The notes under the pieces were generated by a model. It did not search any database and was not told where the DNA came from. It was given only the letters and a program-made list of their open reading frames with translations. A stretch of 64,000 bases of DNA from Salmonirosea aquatica (GTDB lineage Bacteria; Bacteroidota; Bacteroidia; Cytophagales; Spirosomataceae): the NCBI RefSeq assembly GCF_009296315.1, contig NZ_WHLY01000002.1, forward strand, positions 5,244,501 through 5,308,500, in the 5' to 3' direction. The translations under genes and the position numbers were made by a program. Each line of letters begins with the position of its first letter. Position 1 is the stretch's first letter. Below, one piece after another: positions 47,272 through 56,595 of this stretch.

Positions 47272-47342
47272 TTTTGTTGGGTGGAAAGTTGAGAGGGTGG
47301 AAGAGCCTAAAAAGCAAGGGTTTCGTAAGGACGGTTTGCGAA

Positions 47343-47741
47343 TTACTCTTTCCAGATCTTCAGCCCAGTATGAGACGCTATGAGGTCGAAATCGCGGTCA
47401 TTATGACAGAGTTCGATATTAAAATGAAGTGCAAAGGCGGCAATCAGGCAATCGTTTGGTTTGCGGATCGTAACGCCATTTCTGCGCAAATTCGCATATA
47501 ACTTGGCACCTGCCAAAGCCGCCCCAACCGGATCATAATCTAATACTTGCTGTCTGATCAATACGATTTCGGCTATATGAAAATAATTTGGATCAGAAAA
47601 TCCTTGAAGTACTTCTTGAATGATTGTTGGTGTAATGAATACCTTTTTGTCGTCTGTCAAAACTTGACTTAGAAAGTTGGACTTTGCAGTGCTGACTCCT
47701 TTAAAATGGTCAATCCAAATTGTTGTATCAAACAGAATCAT
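47343..47741 (-). CDS. PIN-domain toxin (VapC family)
   Basis: A 132-residue PIN-domain ribonuclease. The N-terminal ILFDTTIWIDHFKG carries the first acidic residue, the middle has EVLQGF, and the C-terminus has KPNDCLIAAFAL and NDRDFDLIA with further acidic residues. It overlaps the antitoxin gene by 4 bp. VapC toxins cleave tRNA or rRNA when the antitoxin is degraded. Confidence 0.85.
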   Translation of the reverse strand: MILFDTTIWIDHFKGVSTAKSNFLSQVLTDDKKVFITPTIIQEVLQGFSDPNYFHIAEIVLIRQQVLDYDPVGAALAGAKLYANLRRNGVTIRKPNDCLIAAFALHFNIELCHNDRDFDLIASHTGLKIWKE

Positions 47742-47947
47742 TCGCCCTGGTTATTGGTGTTGCCGCGCATCTGTTCCAGATCTCCCTGCCAGAGTTCGGG
47801 CCCCCGGGCGGCTTCTAATTTTTTGAGAGCCAATTTGTAAATTAAATGATCCAGCGCTTTGTTAATGACCTCTTCCGCTGTCTTTGCTCCACTAAGCATC
47901 ATCGCGTCTTGCAGTAGTTTTTCATTGATCTCAACATTCGTCTTCAT
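47738..47947 (-). CDS. VapB-type antitoxin
   Basis: A 69-residue protein starting at the ATG at 47947 (MKTNVEINEKLL), a short ribbon-helix-helix-like N-terminus (ETLL-type: NEKLLQDAMMLSGAKTAEEV) and a C-terminal toxin-binding tail (ARGPELWQGDLEQM). An upstream ATG at 47968 is less likely: it would begin inside the -7 box region. The 4-bp overlap with the toxin gene is typical of TA pairs. RHH antitoxins bind their own promoter, here at 47970-48000. Confidence 0.85.
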   Translation of the reverse strand: MKTNVEINEKLLQDAMMLSGAKTAEEVINKALDHLIYKLALKKLEAARGPELWQGDLEQMRGNTNNQGE

Positions 47948-47969
47948 AAGCTGCCTTTTATAATTCATT

Positions 47970-48000
47970 CAAAAATACGAAAATAACCTACCCCTTCAAG
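47970..48000 (-). promoter_or_regulatory. Candidate vapBC promoter
   Basis: On the minus strand: CTTG (47997-48000), 19 bp, then TATTTTTG (47970-47977), an exact TAnnTTTG box. It lies 23 bp before the antitoxin ATG. The -33 element overlaps that of the divergent glyS promoter. Confidence 0.5.
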
Positions 48001-48025
48001 GGTAACGCCAAAATGCCTAATTTTG
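47995..48025 (+). promoter_or_regulatory. Candidate glyS promoter
   Basis: TAATTTTG at 48018-48025 exactly matches TAnnTTTG; a weak -33 element (TTCA, 47995-47998) lies 19 bp upstream. The glyS ATG is at 48074. It shares the CCTTCAAGGG segment with the vapBC promoter on the other strand. Confidence 0.4.
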
Positions 48026-48073
48026 CGCCTGTGCGCTGCCTTCGGGTAGCATTTACTTATCAATCAAATCACT

Positions 48074-49576
48074 ATGAGTCAGGAATCCGCCGCAAGTACT
48101 ACCCCTACCACTTCACTGCAAGATATCATCGGCCACGCTAAGGAATACGGCTTTGTGTTCCCCTCTTCCGAAATATACGACGGCCTGCAGGCCGTATACG
48201 ACTACGGACAGAATGGTGTGGAGTTGAAAAACAACCTCAAATCCGCCTGGTGGAAAGCCATGACGCAGCTCAATGACAACATCGTGGGTATCGACGCGGC
48301 TATCTTCATGCACCCGCTGACGTGGAAGGCTTCCGGCCACGTGGACGGCTTCAACGACCCGATGATCGACAACAAGGATTCTAAGAAGCGGTATCGCGCC
48401 GATCAGCTTTTGGAAGGCAAAGCCGAAGCTTACGCCGCCGCCGGAGAAGCCGAAAAAGGCCAGGCGTTGCTGACCGAAATGGGACGTTTGCTATCGGCCG
48501 AGGATCTGGACGGTGTTCGGGAGCTAATTATCGCCGAAGAAATTAAATGTCCGGTGTCGGGTACCGCCAACTGGACCGAGGTACGGCAGTTTAACCTGAT
48601 GTTTAGTACCCAAATCGGCTCCGTGGCGGAAGACGCCAGCGTGATTTACCTGCGGCCCGAAACGGCGCAGGGCATTTTCGTGAACTTCCTGAATGTCCAG
48701 AAAAGCGGACGTATGAAGGTACCCTTTGGCATTGCGCAGATTGGCAAAGCCTTCCGCAACGAGATTGTCGCCCGGCAGTTTATCTTCCGGATGCGGGAAT
48801 TTGAACAAATGGAAATGCAATTCTTTATCCGCCCTGGTACCGAAATGAAGTGGTACGAAGCCTGGAAGGAAACCCGCCTGAAATTTCATAAAGCCATCGG
48901 CCTGCCCGCCGAGAAGCTCAAATACCACGACCACGACAAACTGGCCCACTACGCCAATGCCGCCGTGGACATCGAGTACGAGTTTCCGTTTGGTTTCCGC
49001 GAGATCGAGGGGATTCACTCCCGCACGGATTTCGACCTCCGCAATCACCAGGAACTATCTAAAAAGAAGCAGCAATACTTCGATGCCGACCTGGACGAGA
49101 ACGGCAAACCGTACGGCAATTATATTCCCTACGTGGTGGAAACCTCCGTGGGAGCCGATCGACTTTTTCTGGCTACCTTCTGCAATGCTTACACACGTGA
49201 GTCGGTCGGGGAGGGTGATAGCGCCAAAGAACGTACCTATCTAAAATTGCATCCGGCCCTGGCGCCTATCAAAGCCGCCGTGCTGCCGCTGGTGAAAAAA
49301 GATGGACTGGCCGAAAAAGCTCAGAGTATTGCCGCTTCGCTGAAATCCTCGTTCCGGACCGTATACGATGACAACGCCGCCATCGGCAAGCGCTATACCC
49401 GGCAGGATTTGATCGGGACGCCGTTCTGCATCGCCGTGGACTACCAGACGATGGAAGATGACACGGTTACGATCCGTCACCGCGACTCCATGGAACAGGA
49501 ACGTGTAGCCATTAGCGAACTGAAAGACAAGATTGGTCAGGCTGTGGCCATCGAACGGATTCTGGAAGCCATCTGA
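48074..49576 (+). CDS. glyS: Glycine--tRNA ligase
   Basis: A 500-residue class II synthetase of the dimeric (eukaryote-like) GlyRS type. Motif 1 region (GFVFPSSEIYDGLQAVYDYG) at the start, a motif 2 stretch (IAQIGKAFRNEI with FRMREFEQMEMQFF), and a C-terminal anticodon-binding domain (HPALAPIKAAVLPLVKKD) are present. Charges tRNA-Gly. The gene symbol could also be written glyQS. A strong terminator follows at 49605-49656. Confidence 0.95.
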   Translation: MSQESAASTTPTTSLQDIIGHAKEYGFVFPSSEIYDGLQAVYDYGQNGVELKNNLKSAWWKAMTQLNDNIVGIDAAIFMHPLTWKASGHVDGFNDPMIDNKDSKKRYRADQLLEGKAEAYAAAGEAEKGQALLTEMGRLLSAEDLDGVRELIIAEEIKCPVSGTANWTEVRQFNLMFSTQIGSVAEDASVIYLRPETAQGIFVNFLNVQKSGRMKVPFGIAQIGKAFRNEIVARQFIFRMREFEQMEMQFFIRPGTEMKWYEAWKETRLKFHKAIGLPAEKLKYHDHDKLAHYANAAVDIEYEFPFGFREIEGIHSRTDFDLRNHQELSKKKQQYFDADLDENGKPYGNYIPYVVETSVGADRLFLATFCNAYTRESVGEGDSAKERTYLKLHPALAPIKAAVLPLVKKDGLAEKAQSIAASLKSSFRTVYDDNAAIGKRYTRQDLIGTPFCIAVDYQTMEDDTVTIRHRDSMEQERVAISELKDKIGQAVAIERILEAI

Positions 49577-49604
49577 ATGCGGTAGTAGAGTATTCCGAAT
49601 ACAG

Positions 49605-49656
49605 AGCGCGTCGTTTAGAAATAGCATATCTATTTCTAAACGACGCGCTTTTTTTA
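49605..49656 (+). terminator. Strong intrinsic terminator of glyS
   Basis: A perfect 20-bp stem (49605-49624 with 49630-49649; arm starts AGCGCGTCGTTTAG), 5-nt loop, followed by eight T on the plus strand. Confidence 0.95.
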
Positions 49657-49980
49657 GTGTTTTGAGTTTAAAATCAATTAAGTTTTTGTAGGAATACTAT
49701 AAAAATTGAATTTATAGGGTAAAATCTACTAGTGAAAAATATTTATATTGACCGTATTATATTCTGGATTTAGTTACTTTTATAGTAGTATATTGTAAGT
49801 ATCTATAAATAATGAACCATTTAATTGTATAATTTCCATTTTATCGCTATAATATTTTGCTTACTTATTAATTTGTATTTGTTTAGGGTATTAATCCGGT
49901 GGAAATCCACTTTATGGCGGGCGGATGCCATACGTAATTCGCTAAAATCTTAATTCACTTAAACCATCCTTCTAACTATT
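49657..49980 (+). promoter_or_regulatory. AT-rich region upstream of glnB
   Basis: About 320 bp of markedly AT-rich sequence without any ORF. It should hold the promoter of the glnB-amtB unit. No clear TAnnTTTG box, no -24/-12 sigma-54 box (GG-N10-GC) and no long repeats were seen; several TATAATA-like clusters occur near 49840-49870. Confidence 0.4.
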
Positions 49981-50319
49981 ATGAAAAGAGTAGAGGCTAT
50001 TATTCGAAAGACCAAGTTTACCGAAATGCAGGAGGCTCTGCACGAGGCAGGCATTGACTTTATGAGCTATTGGGAAGTGCGGGGTGTGGGGAAGGCCGTT
50101 GAAGAAAGGTCGTATCGGGGCATCGTGTACGACACAAGTATCATTGAACGAATTATGGTTACCTTCTACTGCCAGGATCAGTTTATTGAGCCTGCGATCA
50201 AGGCTATTATGGCTTCGGCCAAAACGGGCGAAATCGGCGATGGGAAGATCTTTATCTCGGATGTAGAAAAAGCAATCAAGATTCGCACCTCAGAGGAAGG
50301 GGTAGATGCGCTGAATTAA
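49981..50319 (+). CDS. glnB: Nitrogen regulatory protein P-II
   Basis: A 112-residue PII protein. The T-loop contains EERSYRGIVYD, which keeps both the YRGxxY framework and the Tyr51-equivalent, so uridylylation-type control is not excluded. The B-loop KTGEIGDGKIFI (ATP/2-OG site) is canonical. PII binds AmtB and other nitrogen proteins according to ATP/ADP and 2-oxoglutarate. It sits 123 bp before amtB; the spacer holds repeated ATTCACTCA/ATTCAAAA words. Confidence 0.95.
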   Translation: MKRVEAIIRKTKFTEMQEALHEAGIDFMSYWEVRGVGKAVEERSYRGIVYDTSIIERIMVTFYCQDQFIEPAIKAIMASAKTGEIGDGKIFISDVEKAIKIRTSEEGVDALN

Positions 50320-50442
50320 TAGCGAATGATTGGATTTTGGATGAGCTACTAACCCAACGCTGCTTGTTCAACTATTCCTTCACCTAATATCCCCCTCAAA
50401 ATTCACTCAATCACTCATTCAAAATTCACAATTAATTACAAT

Positions 50443-51684
50443 ATGGAAGAGCTTTCTACAACAGTAAGTGATCTGTCGATGTCCGTTGATAACGTGTGGG
50501 TACTCATCGCGACGTGCCTGGTCATGTTCATGCAGGCAGGTTTTGCGCTCGTGGAAGTAGGTTTCACGCGTGCCAAGAACGCCGCTAACATTCTGATGAA
50601 GAACCTGATGGATTTTGCCGTCGGTTCGCTGGCTTTCTGGGCCATCGGATACAGTATCATGTTTGGGGAGGACATCGCGGGTTTCATGGGCCAGATAACT
50701 CTCTTCTTCGGTCCCGACGAAATTGATGGATTGCCCCAAATTACGAAACTAATGTTCCAGACTGTATTTGCCGCCACGGCCGCTACCATTGTGTCAGGCG
50801 CAATGGCCGAACGTACCCGGTTTAGTGCCTATCTTATTTATAGCCTGGTGATTACGCTGGTCATCTATCCCATTTCCGGACACTGGACCTGGGGCGGCGG
50901 CTGGCTGTCAGAAATGGGCTTTATCGACTTTGCCGGTTCCACCGTCGTACACTCCGTAGGTGGCTGGGCTGCCCTGATGGGAGCGGCTCTTCTGGGACCG
51001 CGTGTAGGCAAGTACGCCAACGGCAAACCCCGGGCAATTCCGGGGCATAATCTGGTATTGGGTGCATTAGGGGTTTTTATCCTGTGGCTGGGCTGGTTCG
51101 GATTCAACCCGGGTTCACAACTGGCCGCTGCCGGGAAAGATAATGCGATTGCCATTGCCCACATTTTTGCCACTACAAACCTGGCTGCGGCGGCGGGGGC
51201 ACTGGCCTCCATGATCATTTCCTGGATGCGCTACAAGCGCCCTTCGCTGAGCATCACCCTGAACGGCGCACTTGCCGGACTGGTTGGTATCACGGCTGGT
51301 TGTGCGGCAGTATCGTTAGGTAGTGCGGCCATCATCGGTGCCATTGCGGGCGTTGTGCTGGTTTTCTCTTTGGAATTCATCGAGCGTACCCTCAAAATCG
51401 ACGATCCCGTGGGGGCCATTTCAGTACATGGTGTGTGCGGAGCTTTGGGTACCTTGCTCGTGGGCGTTTTTGCTACCGAAGGAGGGCTGCTCAACGGAGG
51501 CGGATTCGCCCAGTTGGGTGTGCAGGCCGTCGGTGTATTCTCAACCATGGGTTGGGTGATCGGCACTTCATTCATCCTCTTCTTTGTCATTAAGAAAACC
51601 ATTGGCCTGCGTGAATCCAAGCGCGTCGAAGAAGAAGGTCTCGATGTGTACGAGCACGGCGAAACGGTCTACAATATGGTATAA
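50443..51684 (+). CDS. amtB: Ammonium transporter (AmtB family)
   Basis: A 413-residue Amt/Rh protein with 11 predicted membrane helices. Landmarks include AGFALVEVGFTRAKNAANILMKN, HWTWGGGWLSEMGFIDFAGST and VHSVGGWAALMGA, with DPVGAISVHGVCGALGTL holding the second pore His. There is no signal peptide and no C-terminal kinase domain. It imports ammonium and is gated by PII, encoded upstream. A terminator follows at 51717-51745. Confidence 0.96.
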   Translation: MEELSTTVSDLSMSVDNVWVLIATCLVMFMQAGFALVEVGFTRAKNAANILMKNLMDFAVGSLAFWAIGYSIMFGEDIAGFMGQITLFFGPDEIDGLPQITKLMFQTVFAATAATIVSGAMAERTRFSAYLIYSLVITLVIYPISGHWTWGGGWLSEMGFIDFAGSTVVHSVGGWAALMGAALLGPRVGKYANGKPRAIPGHNLVLGALGVFILWLGWFGFNPGSQLAAAGKDNAIAIAHIFATTNLAAAAGALASMIISWMRYKRPSLSITLNGALAGLVGITAGCAAVSLGSAAIIGAIAGVVLVFSLEFIERTLKIDDPVGAISVHGVCGALGTLLVGVFATEGGLLNGGGFAQLGVQAVGVFSTMGWVIGTSFILFFVIKKTIGLRESKRVEEEGLDVYEHGETVYNMV

Positions 51685-51716
51685 TAGAATGGCTGATAGC
51701 CAGTAACCAAAAAAAA

Positions 51717-51750
51717 GAGGCTCCCCGAATGATTCAGGGAGCCTCCTTTT
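51717..51750 (+). terminator. Intrinsic terminator of glnB-amtB
   Basis: GAGGCTCCC (51717-51725) pairs with GGGAGCCTC (51737-51745), then CTTTTT. Preceded by AAAAAAAA, so it may also work on the minus strand for murF-alr. Confidence 0.85.
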
Positions 51751-51810
51751 TATATACATCACTCAATCATATCTACACCAGGAAATAGGTACCTTTATAG
51801 GTACCCAATC

Positions 51811-54300
51811 TCACTCTTTAAAAAAGACTCGCTTTACCCGCTCGCCGACTCCGGTCAGAATCTCGTAAGGAATGGTGCCAATGCGTCGCGCCAGGTCGGT
51901 GATGGGTACTTCGGCGCCAAAAGCGATCACATCGTCACCCTCTTCGGCGTTGACTCCGGTAAGATCGACCATCGTCATGTCCATGCACACATTGCCAATG
52001 GTAGGACAGAGCGCCCCTTTGATCCACACGTGTCCCACGCCGTTGCCCAGCCCGCGGTCGTAGCCATCGGCGTAGCCCAACGCCAGGGTACCCACAAGCG
52101 TGTCGTGGGTGATGCGCCCCCGGCGGCCGTATCCGACGGTTTCACCCGCCTTTACGGCTTTGATTTGTGAAATGGTAGTTTTGAGGGTACCTACGGTTTG
52201 CAGATGCCGTTGTTCCTGGCCGGATGCTTCCAATCCGTACAGGCCGATGCCCAGGCGTACCATGTCCAGCCGGTATTCGGGAAAACGCACAATACCCGCC
52301 GAATTGAGCAGGTGTTTGATTACCGGATAGCCTAAAGCCTGTTCTAATTGCATGGCTCCCCGCACAAAGCGTTCGTATTGCTGGCGCGAAAAAGAATTGA
52401 GCTCCCCTTCATCAGCCCCGGCCAGATGACTGAATACACTAAGGACCCGAAGTTGAGGATGAACGGACAAATGCTCCTGCAGCCACTCGTAGTCGTCTTC
52501 CACAAAACCCAGGCGATGCATGCCCGTGTCCAGTTTGAGATGCATGCCCGCGGTACCCCGCTGAGAAAGGGGCTGGGATTTGCTGAGCCGGGTGTCGACG
52601 AATGCCGTCCATTCGCCGAGGATCTTGCGGCTATAAATCTCGGGTTCGAGACGGTATTCCCAAAGGGTTTCAAAGGTACCCTGTGCCGGGTTCATGACCA
52701 TGATAGGAAGCATGATGCCGTTCTGGCGCAGGACTACTCCTTCATCGGCATAGGCAACGGCCAGATAGTCCACGCGATGGAACTGGAGCAGGCTGGCTAC
52801 TTCGGTACTGCCGCTTCCGTAAGCAAAAGCCTTCACCATCACCATGATTTTGGTTTGGGCACCTACCTTATTCCGGTAGTAGTTCAGGTTGTGGGTCAGG
52901 GCATCCAGGTTGATTTCCAGCACGGTACCGTGGACTTTCTGCTGCAACCGGTGGACGATTTTTTCAAAATGAAACGTCCGCGCTCCTTTCACCAGCACGA
53001 CGCTATCAGTCAGATTAGCCAGTGGGAAATCCTGTAGGAAAGCGTTGGTGTCAGAAAAGAAATACCGTTCAGGTACCTCAAACAACGGGGCTTGTTGTGT
53101 CATTTCCGCTCCAATGCCTACAAAAATATCAATCTTTTTCTGGTGCAATAACTGGGCAATGGTACCGTACAGCTCGGGAGCAGGCTGCCCGCTCTGCAAT
53201 ACATCCGACAGGATGACCGCCCTCCGGCTGCGGGTATCCTGCTGCGCCAGAAAGTTGAGGGCCATGGTAATTCCCTGAACATCGTTGTTGTAGGTATCGT
53301 CAATCACGTAGCAGTGGTGAATGCCCTCCTTGAGCTGAAGCCGCATGGACACCGGACGAAGCGCATGAATGCGCTCCTGAATCACGGAAGGGTCGAGGCC
53401 GAAATCCAGCAGAAAGACCAGGCAGTGCGTGAGGTTTTCAAGGGAGGCTTCGTTGCGGAAATTAGTTTCGAACTGGTAGTCGCCCAGGGTACCCGTTAGC
53501 GTGATGGTGGTGGCTTGTTCACCCGGAAGGTACCCTACCTGCACCTCGGCATCGGGCGAGGTACCCCAGGCCAGGGTTCTCAGGGTCGGGTTCACATGCC
53601 GCAGGATCAGGTTTATCTCTTCGTCGATTTCCCGGTAGTCTTTCCGATAGATCAGGGTCTTCACGTGGGTAAATAGGCGGAGCTTTTCGGCAATTTTCTG
53701 TTTCCGGCTGCGAAAACCTTCGTCATGGGCCGAACCGATGTTGGTAAAGATTCCGAGGGTAGGATCGATAATGGGCTGCAGGTATTCCATTTCGTGCGGC
53801 CGGGACAATCCCGCTTCGAACAACGCTAGTGTGTGGGAAGCGTTCAGGTTCCAGACTGATAGCGGTACACCGATTTGTGAATTGTAGCTCTTGGGGCTGG
53901 CCACGACGCGCTCTGAGGGACCAAGCAACTGAGCCAGCCACTCCTTTACAGTGGTTTTACCGTTACTTCCCGTGATGCCCACTACGGGGACCGAAAATTG
54001 GTGGCGATGTCGGGCAACAAGGTTTTGTAGGGCGCTCAGGCTGCTGGCTACTACCCATATAGTAGCATCGGACCAGGAAGTGAGCTGGGCTCTCAGGGTG
54101 GGGGTGAGCGAGGTTCTTTCCACCACAAATTCGCGTACTCCGCGTTGGTACAGTTCATTCAGGAATTGGTGGCCGTTGTGATGTTCGCCCGGTAGGGCAA
54201 AAAAGATGCTTCGGGCCGCAAAATTCAATTGTCGGCTGTCTGTGAGCAAGTATTGTGCCTGGGTGGTAATGTCGGAAGGTTCGGCTTCGATCAATCGCAT
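51811..54300 (-). CDS. Bifunctional MurF-Alr: UDP-MurNAc-tripeptide D-Ala-D-Ala ligase / alanine racemase
   Basis: A fusion of about 829 residues from the ATG at 54300 (an upstream ATG at 54315 is possible). The first half is MurF with the ATP-binding loop GITGSNGKTTVKEWL and the Mur ligase C-terminal domain. The second half, from about residue 455 (VLEINLDALTHNLNYYRNKV), is alanine racemase with VMVKAFAYGSG (PLP Lys), YGRRG and DMTMVDLTG. The fusion makes D-Ala and attaches D-Ala-D-Ala to the cell-wall precursor; this is common in Bacteroidota. It lies 36 bp downstream of corA. Confidence 0.93.
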   Translation of the reverse strand: MRLIEAEPSDITTQAQYLLTDSRQLNFAARSIFFALPGEHHNGHQFLNELYQRGVREFVVERTSLTPTLRAQLTSWSDATIWVVASSLSALQNLVARHRHQFSVPVVGITGSNGKTTVKEWLAQLLGPSERVVASPKSYNSQIGVPLSVWNLNASHTLALFEAGLSRPHEMEYLQPIIDPTLGIFTNIGSAHDEGFRSRKQKIAEKLRLFTHVKTLIYRKDYREIDEEINLILRHVNPTLRTLAWGTSPDAEVQVGYLPGEQATTITLTGTLGDYQFETNFRNEASLENLTHCLVFLLDFGLDPSVIQERIHALRPVSMRLQLKEGIHHCYVIDDTYNNDVQGITMALNFLAQQDTRSRRAVILSDVLQSGQPAPELYGTIAQLLHQKKIDIFVGIGAEMTQQAPLFEVPERYFFSDTNAFLQDFPLANLTDSVVLVKGARTFHFEKIVHRLQQKVHGTVLEINLDALTHNLNYYRNKVGAQTKIMVMVKAFAYGSGSTEVASLLQFHRVDYLAVAYADEGVVLRQNGIMLPIMVMNPAQGTFETLWEYRLEPEIYSRKILGEWTAFVDTRLSKSQPLSQRGTAGMHLKLDTGMHRLGFVEDDYEWLQEHLSVHPQLRVLSVFSHLAGADEGELNSFSRQQYERFVRGAMQLEQALGYPVIKHLLNSAGIVRFPEYRLDMVRLGIGLYGLEASGQEQRHLQTVGTLKTTISQIKAVKAGETVGYGRRGRITHDTLVGTLALGYADGYDRGLGNGVGHVWIKGALCPTIGNVCMDMTMVDLTGVNAEEGDDVIAFGAEVPITDLARRIGTIPYEILTGVGERVKRVFFKE

Positions 54301-54336
54301 GAAAAAGGGTACCAAATTAAGAATGGGAAATGAATA

Positions 54337-55422
54337 TTACAGCCATTTTTTCCAGCGGAAATATAGCAGCATCCCCAGGGTAACAAGCGCCATCGCTGCC
54401 CAGGTGGTGTAGTAGCCGTAGCGCTCGTGCAGTTCGGGCATGTTGTCAAAATTCATCCCATAAACCCCCACAATGAAGGTAATGGGCATGAAGATGGCCG
54501 AGAAGATGGTGAGTGTTTTCATCACCTCATTCATGCGGTTGCTGATCGTCGACAGATGGACGTCCACAAGGCTGGCGAGAAGTTCGCGGTAGGCATCCAG
54601 ATTTTCGATGATCTGCATCACGTGGTCGTTCACGTCGCGCATGTAGGGAAACACCCGTTTGGAAACGAGTGGATCATCGGCACGTACTAACTGAGTCAGC
54701 ATATCCCGCAGTGGCCAGATTAGCCGGCGCGTGTAGGTCAGTTCGCGCTTCAAGTCGTAAAGGTCTCCCAACGACTGACTGTGACGGCCGTTGATGACCT
54801 GGTCCTCCATCTGATCGAGTTGGTCACTGAAATTCTCCAAGAGGAGAAAATAATTATCCACGATGACATCCATCAGGGCATACAGGAGGTAATCGGAGCC
54901 GCTGCGGCGGGTTTTTCCCACGGAACCTTTGAGGCGATCAATTACCGGGGTGAAAACGTCGCCCGATTGCTGTTCCTGAAAAGAAACCAGGTAATCTTTA
55001 CCCAATACAAACGACACATGTTCGCCCCAGATACCGCCTGCGCCGGTTTTGCCCAGGTGAAGCATCTTCATGGTAATGAACAGGTGGCCATCCTCATAGG
55101 CTTCAACCTTAGGCTTCTGGTAGCTGTTCATCACATCTTCGAGCAGAAGGGGGTGGAGTTGGTAGAGTTTGCCGATCTGCTCCATCACCTGCGGTTCGTG
55201 GATACCCGTAACATTGAGCCAGGTGATGTAGGGCTGATCGGTGGGTACCTTCTTGGGAATACAGACTTCCATCGTCGAGGCCACTTCTTCCTGATAAAAG
55301 GAATCGTTGTACTCGATGCGCTTGATCACCGTCTTGATGTTCGTTTTCTCACCCACATAGGTAAGGGTACCCGGTGAGGTAAGAAGGTTTTTTCGATGCT
55401 TACGATGGTTGGGTCTGGCCAT
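54337..55422 (-). CDS. corA: CorA-type magnesium/cobalt transporter
   Basis: A 361-residue CorA. The N-terminal cytoplasmic domain (about 1-290) includes the long helical stalk; two C-terminal membrane helices follow with the GMN motif, here GVYGMNFDNMP between them, and a basic tail (YFRWKKWL). It mediates passive Mg2+ (or Co2+) influx as a pentamer. The first in-frame ATG at 55422 is supported by a Lys/Arg-rich start. Confidence 0.93.
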   Translation of the reverse strand: MARPNHRKHRKNLLTSPGTLTYVGEKTNIKTVIKRIEYNDSFYQEEVASTMEVCIPKKVPTDQPYITWLNVTGIHEPQVMEQIGKLYQLHPLLLEDVMNSYQKPKVEAYEDGHLFITMKMLHLGKTGAGGIWGEHVSFVLGKDYLVSFQEQQSGDVFTPVIDRLKGSVGKTRRSGSDYLLYALMDVIVDNYFLLLENFSDQLDQMEDQVINGRHSQSLGDLYDLKRELTYTRRLIWPLRDMLTQLVRADDPLVSKRVFPYMRDVNDHVMQIIENLDAYRELLASLVDVHLSTISNRMNEVMKTLTIFSAIFMPITFIVGVYGMNFDNMPELHERYGYYTTWAAMALVTLGMLLYFRWKKWL

Positions 55423-55553
55423 AGGCGATCAGGCTTTTCGGGCTTTTGGTTTAATTATATCCAAGATAAAGGCCCGATCGGACAAAAGTAATACGCTTCC
55501 CGGTACGGGCAATGACCAAGAGCCAGTGAATGACCTGCTTCGTATAGTAGAAA

Positions 55554-55577
55554 CGGCCCGAGGGTACCCCCGGGCCG
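55554..55577 (-). terminator. Possible terminator of usp
   Basis: CGGCCCGAGGG-TA-CCCCCGGGCCG, an inverted repeat containing GGTACC, located about 50 bp after the usp stop (55627, minus strand) and followed there by TTTCT. Stem imperfect. Confidence 0.4.
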
Positions 55578-55626
55578 CAGAAGCTTGGCTTCCTCGTAAT
55601 CAAAATCAAATAACACGTTTCAAGAC

Positions 55627-56457
55627 CTACTCTTTCATATGGTACACCAGGAGCGGTACATGCGTGTCTACGATCATTTTTTTGGTAACACTCGGGTTGG
55701 TGATGAAGGCTTCCAGAAAGCCGCGGGGCCGGGTGGACATGACTAGCAAATCCGCCCGGATTTCATCACAGTAGTCTTCGATGCCCTGCAAAACCGAATC
55801 GGATTCCCGTACTACAAAATCGTCCGGCATCAGGCTGAACTCGCTGGTGATCTGATCGATGTACTGCTGGTCCGACTGAATGTCGGGCTGCGCGTCCGAG
55901 TTGATTTTTATAAAAGATACCCTACCCCCAAGTCGTTGGAACAAGGGGAAAGCCCGGCGCAGAATCTCATTCTCATCGTACTCTAACTGGGTGGCATATA
56001 CGATTTCTTTGAATTTCTTGGGAGTAGCCTGCGGGGGTACTATGAGGACAGGACAGGTGGCGTCGAGACCGATGTGGGTGGCCGAACTACCCAGCAGCCG
56101 ATCCAGGAAGCCTCCGGTGCCGGAGCGTCCCAGCACCACCATGTCAGGCCTATGGTGTTTAATAGCGTCGAAAACGGCCGGATGGATTCCGCCCACCGAC
56201 CAGATGCCTTCCGCGCGGTACCCCTGGTTCTGGGCAGTGGCGACGAATTCTTCGAGTCGTTTTCTGAATGTTTCTTCCAGGTCGGGCGGTAACGGTACCA
56301 TGCCTGCGCCCGACGGTACGGTCAGATCCGGAACGGGAGGCTGATAGGCATGCAGAATGAGCAACTGGGTTTCGCCCTTATCGGCCAGCGCTTTGGCGGC
56401 GTTCAGAGTCCGGTCGGCGTTCTCCGAGAAATCAATAGGAATCAGTATCTTTTTCAT
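55627..56457 (-). CDS. Tandem-domain universal stress protein
   Basis: A 276-residue UspA-type protein from the ATG at 56457 (MKKILIPIDFSENADRTL; the frame extends upstream to 56487 but this start matches the family). The N-terminal domain keeps the ATP loop VLGRSGTGGFLDRLLGSSA-T; the second domain is degenerate at the same place (MSTRPRGFLEAFITNPS). Such proteins bind ATP and act in stress tolerance. Located between corA and the sugar dehydrogenase on the minus strand. Confidence 0.88.
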   Translation of the reverse strand: MKKILIPIDFSENADRTLNAAKALADKGETQLLILHAYQPPVPDLTVPSGAGMVPLPPDLEETFRKRLEEFVATAQNQGYRAEGIWSVGGIHPAVFDAIKHHRPDMVVLGRSGTGGFLDRLLGSSATHIGLDATCPVLIVPPQATPKKFKEIVYATQLEYDENEILRRAFPLFQRLGGRVSFIKINSDAQPDIQSDQQYIDQITSEFSLMPDDFVVRESDSVLQGIEDYCDEIRADLLVMSTRPRGFLEAFITNPSVTKKMIVDTHVPLLVYHMKE

Positions 56458-56595
56458 GAGATGGGTACATTTTGAGTGACTGCCCAATTTAGATAAATCC
56501 TACCTGGGACGACCATTAAATTTATGTGAATAAAATCAAGGATAGAACTGATCCTACTCATAACCGGCCGTTACTCGCCCGCTATGCCCGCCAGG

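Noticed and set aside
49981-50319. Possible loss of the PII uridylylation site
   Set aside because: YRGIVY still holds the Tyr at the Tyr51 position when aligned with GlnB, so the site is present.
51811-54300. MurF-Alr fusion as a novelty
   Set aside because: This bifunctional protein is common in Bacteroidota, so it is annotated but not reported as new.
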